13,342 bases of DNA from Acidobacteriota bacterium (GTDB lineage Bacteria > Acidobacteriota > Terriglobia > Terriglobales > Acidobacteriaceae), in contig JAJXYW010000061.1 in the NCBI GenBank assembly GCA_021780415.1, positions 1 through 13,342 on the forward strand, written 5' to 3'. The position numbers were made by a program, and so were the translations under genes. This document shows positions 6,104 through 11,621 of the stretch, in pieces. Every line of letters starts with the position of its first letter. The stretch's first letter is position 1. The notes beneath the pieces are model-generated. The model was not told where the DNA came from. It was given only the letters and a program-made list of their open reading frames with translations, and did not search any database.

Positions 6104-6523
6104 ATGGCATACAGCGAAAAGGTAGTCGATCACTACGAACATCCCCGCAACGTCGGCACGCTCGACAAGAGCTCTGCCGAAGTTGGAACCGGCCTCGTCG
6201 GCGCACCGGAGTGCGGCGACGTCATGCGCCTCCAGATCCGCGTCAATCCCGAGACGCAGGTCATCGAAGACGCCAAGTTCAAGACCTTCGGCTGCGGCTC
6301 GGCCATCGCCTCCAGCTCCCTCGCCACCGAGTGGGTCAAGGGCAAGACGGTCGCCGAGGCCCTTTCCATCTCCAACACCGACATCGTCAAGGAACTCTCC
6401 CTGCCGCCAGTAAAGATCCACTGCTCCGTGCTCGCCGAGGACGCCATCCGCGCCGCCATCGGCGACTGGAAGCAGAAGAACAACGTCGCCGAAGCATCCG
6501 CAGTAGCGGTCGCTGCTCACTAA
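6104..6523 (+). CDS. iscU: Fe-S cluster scaffold protein IscU
   Basis: IscU is the platform on which IscS-derived sulfur and iron form a [2Fe-2S] cluster. The 139-residue protein carries the three conserved cysteines C37 (ECGDVM), C64 (FGCGS) and C107 (KIHCSVL), plus Asp39, whose loss stabilises clusters in homologues. LPPVK (100-104), directly before IHC, is the motif bound by the Hsp70 chaperone HscA, consistent with hscB and hscA further on. The start MAYSEKVVDHYEHPRNVG is canonical, and ATG 6104 has GAGGG (6090-6094) upstream. The C-terminal dozen residues are Ala/Val-rich and non-conserved. It follows iscS after 189 bases that contain a dispersed repeat, and precedes the hairpin array. 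Confidence 0.97.
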   Translation: MAYSEKVVDHYEHPRNVGTLDKSSAEVGTGLVGAPECGDVMRLQIRVNPETQVIEDAKFKTFGCGSAIASSSLATEWVKGKTVAEALSISNTDIVKELSLPPVKIHCSVLAEDAIRAAIGDWKQKNNVAEASAVAVAAH

Positions 6524-6547
6524 TCCTCCTTTCTCCCAAGGGGCCCC

Positions 6548-6705
6548 CCACCCATGACAGCCCCCGCTGCCATGGGTGGAATTCACAAGCTTCAGCGCCA
6601 ACGGCGCGACATCTACCAGCCTGGGCCGAAGGCCTGGGTCCCCGCCCCCGGAAGCTCCGAGGGCTGAAAGCCCGGCATCAACATATTCGGGGCAACGCCC
6701 CGGGT
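6548..6705 (+). repeat. Array of five GC-rich hairpins between iscU and iscA
   Basis: Almost the whole 201-base iscU-iscA gap folds locally. H0, 6548-6579: 9-bp arms CCACCCATG/CATGGGTGG with an inner CAGC/GCTG stem and CCCC loop. H1, 6595-6607: GCGCC-AAC-GGCGC. H2, 6619-6639: 9 bp including G-T pairs, loop GAA. H3, 6661-6673: GGGCT-GAA-AGCCC. H4, 6685-6705: CGGGGC-AAC-GCCCCG extended by wobble pairs. Loop centres of H1-H4 are 28, 38 and 28 bases apart and the triloops read AAC, GAA, GAA, AAC, a symmetrical layout. It may be a composite repetitive extragenic palindrome or an mRNA processing/stability element that sets iscA expression apart from iscRSU. Confidence 0.75.
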
Positions 6706-6724
6706 CACCTCCTCAGGACCGCTT

Positions 6725-7222
6725 ATGTCCACGATCTCCATCTCGACCACCACCAGCCAGTCCATGAGCGCTCCCGCGCCCGACGCCAACAAGGATCCGC
6801 TCGCCGGCATGACCCTGCTCACCGCCGAAGGCCAGCAACCCCGCGCCAAAGCCGCCATCGAGATCACGAAGAGCGCCCTCAAGCGCATCCGCATCGCAAT
6901 GGCCAAGGAAGGCATCTCGCCCGACGCCGGCGGTCTCCGCGTAGGCATCCAGGGCGGAGGCTGCAGCGGCCTCAGCTACAACATCCGCTTCGACACCCAG
7001 CCCCGCGAACGCGACCGCACCTTCGTCTTCGGCGCCGGCATCGAAACACCCAACGACCCCAGCGGCGCCAAGCCCGTCCGCATCTTCGTCGACCCCAAAT
7101 CCTTCCTCTACCTGGCCGGCATGGTCCTCGACTTCGAAGAGACTCTCATGCGCCAGGGCTTCAACTTCATCAACCCCAACTCCACCAAATCCTGCGGTTG
7201 CGGCTCCTCCTTCTCCGCGTAA
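6725..7222 (+). CDS. iscA: A-type Fe-S carrier IscA
   Basis: This HesB/IscA-type protein has 165 residues. The three ligand cysteines are Cys80 (GGGCSGLSYN) and Cys157/Cys159 (SCGCGSSF at the C-terminus), so it should bind and transfer [2Fe-2S]/[4Fe-4S] clusters. Compared with the roughly 107-residue E. coli IscA it has about 43 extra N-terminal residues, rich in Ser/Thr/Pro, and a small insertion near 93-117. ATG 6725 has AGGA (6715-6718) at good spacing; Met14 and Met29 are later alternatives that would remove much of the extension. It is separated from iscU by the hairpin array, and hicAB follows. ErpA or SufA-like function cannot be excluded from sequence alone, but the position in the locus supports IscA. 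Confidence 0.93.
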   Translation: MSTISISTTTSQSMSAPAPDANKDPLAGMTLLTAEGQQPRAKAAIEITKSALKRIRIAMAKEGISPDAGGLRVGIQGGGCSGLSYNIRFDTQPRERDRTFVFGAGIETPNDPSGAKPVRIFVDPKSFLYLAGMVLDFEETLMRQGFNFINPNSTKSCGCGSSFSA

Positions 7223-7246
7223 ATGGAGCTTTAGCCCTTGGTACTA

Positions 7247-7317
7247 CTGTTTGACAACAGGCAGGATGGGCAATAACTTCATAGTTGAGATTCTGAGCGA
7301 CTCAGTAATTGAGATTC
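7247..7317 (+). promoter_or_regulatory. Candidate hicAB promoter and operator
   Basis: A perfect -35 TTGACA (7251-7256), a 17-base spacer and a poor -10 TAACTT (7274-7279) precede hicA. The -35 lies inside a palindrome CTGTT-TGAC-AACAG (7247-7260). Downstream, TTGAGATTC occurs twice, at 7285-7293 and 7309-7317, flanking the palindrome CTGAG-CGA-CTCAG (7293-7305). These dyads are candidate sites for autoregulation by HicB or the HicAB complex. A further inverted repeat TTCGCC/GGCGAA lies near 7315-7336. Confidence 0.45.
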
Positions 7318-7390
7318 GCCATGGCTCATAGGCGAAATGGCCTGTGTGCCATTTTCTATTTGGAGCAACCAATAGGAATAGGGGAATCTC

Positions 7391-7582
7391 ATGAAGTATC
7401 GCGACATCGTCAAACGCATTGAGCAGGATGGCTGGTATTGGAAACGTACCAGTGGCAGTCACCACATTTACAAGCATCCAACAAAACCCGGAAACGTCAT
7501 AGTCGCCTATCATGGTGGCAAAGACATACCTGAGGGAACGGTAAAGAGTATTCTGAGGCAAGCCGGATTGGAGCAGGAGTAA
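7391..7582 (+). CDS. hicA: HicA family mRNA interferase toxin
   Basis: HicA toxins are small double-stranded-RNA-binding-fold proteins that cleave mRNA and arrest translation when free of HicB. The 63-residue product has the family layout: MKYRDIVKRIEQDGWYWKR, then TSGSHHIYKHP (20-30) with the catalytic His24 in the G-S-H motif, a strand GNVIVAYHGGKDIP, and the closing helix GTVKSILRQAGL. No residue needed for activity appears lost. ATG 7391 has AGGGGA upstream. The stop at 7580-7582 is three bases before the hicB ATG, so the two are co-translated. The gene is visibly less G+C-rich and less C-ending in codon use than the isc genes around it, suggesting recent acquisition. Confidence 0.93.
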   Translation: MKYRDIVKRIEQDGWYWKRTSGSHHIYKHPTKPGNVIVAYHGGKDIPEGTVKSILRQAGLEQE

Positions 7583-7585
7583 GCG

Positions 7586-7804
7586 ATGCGCGACTATCTC
7601 GTCATCATTGAGCAAGGTAAAGACGGCGGCTGGGGAGCTTACGCCCCCGATCTACCTGGCCTCGGTGTAGCTGCTGAAACTCGCGAAGAGGTGGAGACTC
7701 TGATTCGCGAAGGCATCCGTATTTACATCGAAGAGCTGCGCACCGACGGTCTCCCCATCCCAGAGTCCAGCACCTTTGCCGAGCGCATCTCCGTAGCCGC
7801 CTAA
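7586..7804 (+). CDS. hicB: HicB family antitoxin (short form)
   Basis: This 72-residue partner of HicA has the partial RNase H-like fold of HicB: YLVIIEQGKDGGWGAYAPDLPG (4-25), followed by the helix ETREEVETLIREGIRIYIEEL and a proline-containing tail. It is the short form and has no recognisable C-terminal ribbon-helix-helix or helix-turn-helix DNA-binding domain, so direct operator binding is uncertain; the complex or another protein may regulate. Its ribosome binding site (CAGGAG) lies within the end of hicA. The stop codon 7802-7804 directly abuts the stop of the convergent DUF6624 gene (7805-7807). Confidence 0.93.
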   Translation: MRDYLVIIEQGKDGGWGAYAPDLPGLGVAAETREEVETLIREGIRIYIEELRTDGLPIPESSTFAERISVAA

Positions 7805-8488
7805 CTACCGCACCCCCGCCACCTGATCGCTCACCGGCAGGTGATACATGTGCGCCAGCATCTCTTCATACGTCTTCATCGGCGGCAGGAACACGCTCGC
7901 TCTCCGCGCATCGAGCCCCTCCGGATCCTCCACCGCTACCATCGCCATCTTCCCGCCGACGACCTTGAACTGCGTTCCATAGCGCTGCAGCTTACCCTCG
8001 CCGATCAAGTCCTTATCCACCACCGTCGCCAGCGCCGACCCGTCGATCTTCCCCTCCCCCGCCAGCCTCTCCAGCCGCGGCAATAACGACACCTGCCACG
8101 CATGGTCCGGCGTATGCGTCAGCATCGCCATCGCGTCGTTCGACGCGTCATACCCCACCATCGCAATCGTCGGCCACCCATGCCGCGCCACAATCTCTTT
8201 CAACTCCGTCGTCAACTGCCGATCCACCTCCGCCGTCTTCGCCGTATACACCGGATGCCCCGTCCCCGCACCGCGAGCCGCCTGGTCGCTCGCATACATC
8301 GCGACCAGCTTCTCGCGCAGCGCCGCATCCGTCCCCGCACCATTGCGCTTGATTAACTCCGCCCGCCGCGCAGCCAGATCATTCCTCCACACCGCATCGG
8401 CGCCCGTCCCGGCAGCAGCCGTCGCCTGCGCCTTCGCTCCACTCGCCATCCCCAAACACAGCACGAGCAGCGCCCACACTCTCAGCAT
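7805..8488 (-). CDS. Exported DUF6624 domain protein
   Basis: This 227-residue protein starts MLRVWALLVLCLGMASGAKA, a typical Sec signal peptide with likely cleavage after AKA or AQA, so the mature protein should be periplasmic or secreted. The rest resembles the DUF6624 family, with HGWPTIAMVG (about 116-125), the THTPD.AWQ region, LQRYGTQF and a closing FLPPM.TYEEML.HMY. Function is unknown and no catalytic residues can be named. The start was set at ATG 8488 because AAGGG (8496-8500) lies seven bases before it; an ATG two codons earlier (8494) touches that site. The frame stays open 5' to 8662 but gives no homologous sequence. The gene converges on hicB with no gap between the stop codons. 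Confidence 0.75.
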   Translation of the reverse strand: MLRVWALLVLCLGMASGAKAQATAAAGTGADAVWRNDLAARRAELIKRNGAGTDAALREKLVAMYASDQAARGAGTGHPVYTAKTAEVDRQLTTELKEIVARHGWPTIAMVGYDASNDAMAMLTHTPDHAWQVSLLPRLERLAGEGKIDGSALATVVDKDLIGEGKLQRYGTQFKVVGGKMAMVAVEDPEGLDARRASVFLPPMKTYEEMLAHMYHLPVSDQVAGVR

Positions 8489-8737
8489 CTTCATGCCCTT
8501 AAGTGTAAGCCCGCCCAATTGCTTCGGCGCAGCGCCTGATACATCTGCTCGCCGCCCCACCCAGGATTCTTCAGCCGTCTTTTTCCCGCTCCCCACGCCA
8601 CCACCCACTTCGCCCTTAGCACAGCCAGCGTCGTTAGACCTGTCAAGCCCCCTCAACGGCACAAAACAGCCAGAACCCGCATAAACACTGGCGATTAAAT
8701 CACTAACAACTTGGCATAGTTACCCCACCCAACCACG
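8489..8737. other. Gene-free stretch upstream of the DUF6624 gene
   Basis: Part of a 449-base gap without a credible gene. On the minus strand a perfect TTGACA (complement of 8641-8646) could be a -35 for the DUF6624 gene, but no convincing -10 lies at the right distance, and the leader would be about 130 bases long. An open frame on the plus strand across 8343-8684 runs antisense to the DUF6624 gene and looks spurious. Nothing else recognised. Confidence 0.4.
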
Positions 8738-8795
8738 TACAATGGAAGTAGACCCAAAACCACCCTGCCCGGCAGCCGCCGGGCCTTCGTTTTTT
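8738..8795 (+). ncRNA. Candidate small RNA or attenuator ending in a rho-independent terminator
   Basis: GCCCGGC (8767-8773), loop AGCC and GCCGGGC (8778-8784) form a perfect 7-bp GC stem, followed by CTTCG and TTTTTT (8790-8795), a textbook rho-independent terminator on the plus strand. The nearest plus-strand gene upstream is hicB, nearly 1 kb away, with a minus-strand gene in between. A TACAAT (8738-8743) that matches the -10 consensus in five of six bases lies just before, without a clear -35. The element could encode a very short RNA, be the end of a longer one, act as an attenuator ahead of hscB, or simply block read-through from iscA-hicAB. The terminator is solid; the RNA is inference. 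Confidence 0.5.
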
Positions 8796-8820
8796 AATCA
8801 CTCACCGCGAGAATGGCGAA

Positions 8821-8924
8821 GCCGGACTACCACAAGTCCGGCCTCATCCCCATTCCCCTCAAGACTTTAGGCCCAAAAGTACCCCGGGGGGAGGCCCCCA
8901 TGCCATCCAACCCGCGCAGCGGGT
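8821..8924 (+). repeat. Three hairpins in the hscB leader
   Basis: GCCGGACT (8821-8828) pairs with AGTCCGGC (8835-8842). GGGGG (8887-8891) pairs with CCCCC (8895-8899) over an AGG loop. ACCCGC (8910-8915) pairs with GCGGGT (8919-8924) over a GCA loop, 13 bases before the hscB ATG. Between the first two is the near-palindrome ACTTTAGGCCCAAAAGT (8863-8879). The region is similar in style to the iscU-iscA hairpin array. Confidence 0.55.
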
Positions 8925-8937
8925 ACTCTAACAACAC

Positions 8938-9540
8938 ATGAGCCCCGACTACTTCACCCTCTTCTCCCTCCCGCAGCATCTCCACCTCGACCTCGCAGCC
9001 CTCGAGAAGGCCTTTTACGCCCAATCGCGCAAGCTCCACCCCGACCGCTTCGCCAGTCAGCCCCTCGAAGCCCAGCAGGCCGCGCTCGCCGCCAGTTCGC
9101 AGCTCAACGACGCCTACCGCACCCTCCGCGACCCCATCCTCCGCACCGAATACCTGCTCTCCCTCCAGGGCATCCAGCTCGAAGAGCAATCCCGCGCCGC
9201 CACTGACCTTGCAAAGGCCAGCGGCATCACCAAAAAGCAAGTAGCTCCCCCCGACCTCCTCGAAGAAGCCTTCGAGCTCAACATGGCCCTCGAAGAGATG
9301 AAGATGGGCGGCGACGACCCTGACGCCCGCGAGCAACTCGAGATCGCGCGCGTTAAATTCACCGCCATGCTCACCGAAGCCCACGAGCAGCTCGAAGCCC
9401 TCTGGACCGCGTGGGACACTGCCGTAGACACCAGCAACGAAGCATCCAAAGACTCCGCCAAACAGGCCATGGTCGCTCTGCTCAACCGCCGCACCTACAT
9501 CCGCAACCTCGTCCGGGACGTCATCGCCGCCCTCGAATAG
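8938..9540 (+). CDS. hscB: Fe-S assembly co-chaperone HscB
   Basis: HscB is the J-protein that delivers IscU to HscA and stimulates its ATPase. The 200-residue protein has an N-terminal J domain with DYFTLFSLP (4-12) and the essential HPD at 34-36 (KLHPDRF), then LNDAYRTLRDPILRTEYLL, the conserved J-domain end. From about residue 95 comes the three-helix HSCB C-terminal domain that binds IscU (ELNMALEEM and helices to the end). The size is slightly above the 171 residues of E. coli HscB. ATG 8938 has no obvious Shine-Dalgarno, and a hairpin ends 13 bases upstream. A terminator at 8767-8795 separates it from iscA/hicAB, so it probably has its own promoter. A metallo-beta-lactamase gene, not hscA, follows. 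Confidence 0.95.
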   Translation: MSPDYFTLFSLPQHLHLDLAALEKAFYAQSRKLHPDRFASQPLEAQQAALAASSQLNDAYRTLRDPILRTEYLLSLQGIQLEEQSRAATDLAKASGITKKQVAPPDLLEEAFELNMALEEMKMGGDDPDAREQLEIARVKFTAMLTEAHEQLEALWTAWDTAVDTSNEASKDSAKQAMVALLNRRTYIRNLVRDVIAALE

Positions 9541-9613
9541 CCAGCTCTCACTTCCACCAGCCGCACCGCATCCATCACTCCCACCACCCATCCCAATCTG
9601 GTATCAAACAACC

Positions 9614-10504
9614 ATGCGCCTGCTCTCCCGATCCATACATCTCGCGGCCGCCGTCCTCTCAGTGCTCGCATGCACCCGGATCCCAGCGCAACAAAACCCC
9701 GACTGGACCACCCCTCTCACCCCATTCCGCATCGCCCCCAACCTCTACTACGTCGGCAGCCGAGACCTCGCCTCCTACCTCATCACCACCCCCGCCGGCG
9801 ACATCCTCATCAACTCCAACCTCGCCTCCTCACCGCCACAGATCCGCCACAGCGTCGAGCAACTCGGCTTTCACTTCTCCGACATCAAGATCCTCCTCAT
9901 CAGCCACGCCCACTTCGACCACGCCGCCGGCAGCGCCGCGATCCTCCAACAAACGCACGCCCGCTACATGGTCATGGACGCCGACGTCTCCACCATCGAA
10001 ACCGGTGGCCGCACCGACTTCGCCCACTTCACGACCTTCCCCCCAACCCGCGTCGACCGCATCCTCCACGACGGCAGCACCGTCCAACTCGGGGGCATCA
10101 CCCTCACCGCGCACAAGACCGCCGGCCACACCCCTGGCTGCACCACCTGGACCATGCAGGTCATCGAAGACGGCAAGCCCCTCAACGTCGTGATCGTAGG
10201 CAGCGTCACCGCCCTCAGCGAATACCGCCTCGTCGCCACCCCCGGCCATCCCGCCTCCTACCCCGGCATCGCGCAGGACTTCGCACACACCTTCGACGTT
10301 CTCAACGCGCTCCCCTGCGACATCTTCCTCAGCTCACACGGCAGCTACTTCGACCTGCTCAGTAAGCTCGCGCGCATGAAGGCCGAAGGCTCCTCAGTCT
10401 GGATCGATTCCGCCGGCTACAAGCGCGCCATCGCTCAAAGCCGCGTCGACTTTGAAGCCGACCTCGCCCGCCAGCAAACCGCCGCCGCCCATCTCCACTC
10501 CTAG
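9614..10504 (+). CDS. Subclass B3 metallo-beta-lactamase
   Basis: The product has 296 residues. An N-terminal signal sequence (MRLLSRSIHLAAAVLSVLAC) could be cleaved as a Sec substrate or, with VLAC at 17-20, form a marginal lipobox; either way it is exported. The mature part starts with the B3-like DWTTPLTPFRIAPNLYYVG (30-48). All metal ligands are present: HAHFDH with His98, His100, Asp102 and His103; His172 in AGHTPGCTTW; and His242 in SSHGSYF. Ser197 (VGSVTAL) stands where B1 enzymes have the zinc Cys221, as in B3 enzymes, and not Asp as in glyoxalase II-type proteins. Hydrolysis of beta-lactams is therefore likely, though related exported hydrolases with other substrates exist. It lies between hscB and hscA, with 73 bases after hscB and no clear ribosome binding site. 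Its stop overlaps that of the convergent DinB gene. Confidence 0.9.
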   Translation: MRLLSRSIHLAAAVLSVLACTRIPAQQNPDWTTPLTPFRIAPNLYYVGSRDLASYLITTPAGDILINSNLASSPPQIRHSVEQLGFHFSDIKILLISHAHFDHAAGSAAILQQTHARYMVMDADVSTIETGGRTDFAHFTTFPPTRVDRILHDGSTVQLGGITLTAHKTAGHTPGCTTWTMQVIEDGKPLNVVIVGSVTALSEYRLVATPGHPASYPGIAQDFAHTFDVLNALPCDIFLSSHGSYFDLLSKLARMKAEGSSVWIDSAGYKRAIAQSRVDFEADLARQQTAAAHLHS

Positions 10505-10968
10505 CGCCGCTTCAACCCCGCCAGATGATGCAGGTCATGTCCCGCCATCGTCTCCACGATCGTCCAGAGCGTCATCTCCCCGCGCTCCGGGTGCATCACG
10601 GCCTTACGCTTATCTTCCTCGCTCATTGCACCGACAAACGCAACATTCCAGGCCCGCAACGCTTTGAAGGACTCCAACGCACCCTCCAGCGAGTACGCAT
10701 CGTACATACGCGCCCACATATCCTGATCGAACGGCTGCATCATGCGCTCCCCCGCAAACGCCTGCCGCAGCCGAAAGCCAAATGCAATCTCGCAGTCTGC
10801 CAGGTGTGCCACAATCTCCCGCACGCACCATTTCCCCGGCGCTGGCCGAGCCTCAATCTCCGCCGTACTCAACCCATCCAACACCAGCCCCAGCCGCCGT
10901 GGCGTCTCGGCCATCACCTTCGCGGCATCGCGTCCGCCCAACATCTCCGCATACGGATTCACGCTCAT
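10501..10968 (-). CDS. DinB-superfamily protein
   Basis: This 155-residue four-helix-bundle protein of the DinB/YfiT type has the usual metal-binding histidines: His55 in EIVAHLADCE, and His144 with His147/His148 in AGHDLHHLAGL. PAPGKWCVREIVAHL and TLWTIVETMAGHDLHH are typical of the family. Many members are thiol-dependent transferases or metal-dependent hydrolases; the substrate here is unknown. ATG 10968 was chosen because it overlaps the TGA of the upstream VOC gene (ATGA), which couples translation. An in-frame codon at 10995 lies inside that gene. The stop shares the bases CTAG with the convergent metallo-beta-lactamase gene. Confidence 0.88.
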   Translation of the reverse strand: MSVNPYAEMLGGRDAAKVMAETPRRLGLVLDGLSTAEIEARPAPGKWCVREIVAHLADCEIAFGFRLRQAFAGERMMQPFDQDMWARMYDAYSLEGALESFKALRAWNVAFVGAMSEEDKRKAVMHPERGEMTLWTIVETMAGHDLHHLAGLKRR

Positions 10969-11411
10969 GCCTTCACTCCGCTCGCAAACGCCCACGGATC
11001 ATACTCGCCCACCGACCACAGGTATCCCTCCGGATCGCGCACGCTGAACGCCTTCCCTCCGTACTCCATCTCCTTCAACTCCATCACCACCTCAGCGCCC
11101 GCGGCCTTCACTCGCTCCCACATAGGAGCACAATCCGCCGCCACCAGATACAGAGGCGAGGTCACCCGTCCGCCAATCTCCCCCGGCGTCGCATACAGCC
11201 GCGTCAGCGGCCCCGGATTCGTCGCCGACCCCAGCATGATCATCCCCGTCCCAAACCTCATCTCCGCATGCGCCACAGTCCCCTCCGTCCCCTCATACAC
11301 CGCATGTCGCACGAACCCAAACACCCGTTCCAGCCAGTCAATCGCCGCATGCGCATCTCGATACCGCACACTGGGAATCAGCACCGACCCAACCTTCCCT
11401 ATATCGTTCAT
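10965..11411 (-). CDS. VOC-superfamily (glyoxalase/bleomycin-resistance-like) protein
   Basis: This 148-residue protein has two VOC half-repeats: SVLIPSVRYRDAHAAIDWLERVFGF (9-33) starts the first, and SPLYLVAADCAPMWERVKAAGAEV (85-108) the second. It ends with SVRDPEGYLWSVGEYDPW (123-140), where Glu128 and Glu136 are possible metal ligands. VOC proteins include glyoxalase I, dioxygenases and antibiotic-binding proteins; no specific activity can be assigned. ATG 11411 begins the homologous sequence; ATGs at 11420 and 11423 are alternatives, with a GGGGTGG stretch upstream. Its stop overlaps the DinB start by one base, so the two form a coupled pair. It diverges from hscA. Confidence 0.88.
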   Translation of the reverse strand: MNDIGKVGSVLIPSVRYRDAHAAIDWLERVFGFVRHAVYEGTEGTVAHAEMRFGTGMIMLGSATNPGPLTRLYATPGEIGGRVTSPLYLVAADCAPMWERVKAAGAEVVMELKEMEYGGKAFSVRDPEGYLWSVGEYDPWAFASGVKA

Positions 11412-11529
11412 ACCGAACATCATCCACCCCAGCCCCTCATCTGCACAACCAAAAAACGCGCCCTCCGCAGCGGAGCCTGTCCGCCTCCACAGCACCCACA
11501 TTGTGCCGCATCGCCCCATCTCGGACAAA

Positions 11530-11540
11530 ATCCGTCGGAT
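11530..11540. promoter_or_regulatory. Dyad in the VOC-hscA divergent region
   Basis: ATCCG-T-CGGAT is a perfect 11-bp inverted repeat in the most A+T-rich part of the 210-base divergent gap. TATAGGACAAT follows at once and could supply a -10 in either direction. TTGTGC (11494-11499) with GACAAA 17 bases on is a weak plus-strand alternative. It is a plausible operator and promoter zone for hscA and the VOC-DinB pair, but no regulator can be named. Confidence 0.3.
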
Positions 11541-11621
11541 ATAGGACAATAGTTCTTGGCGCACCTTTTTTGATCCCGCACCCTGGGACCCCATCCGCGC
11601 CCACGGAAAGCAGAGGAAGCA

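Noticed and set aside
6548..6705. CRISPR array or riboswitch in the iscU-iscA gap
   Set aside because: The hairpins differ in sequence, there are no equal repeats and spacers, and no known riboswitch core could be recognised.
8495..8662. 56-residue N-terminal extension of the DUF6624 protein
   Set aside because: A clean signal peptide begins at the internal ATG, which has a well-placed AAGGG; the extension would bury it.
8343..8684. 113-codon plus-strand frame upstream of hscB
   Set aside because: It is antisense to the signal-peptide end of the DUF6624 gene, with no ribosome binding site and no recognisable similarity.
11560..11600. Terminator near TTTTTTGATCCC before hscA
   Set aside because: The T run precedes the TCCC/GGGA dyad on the plus strand, and on the minus strand the tail is A-rich, so neither direction gives a terminator.
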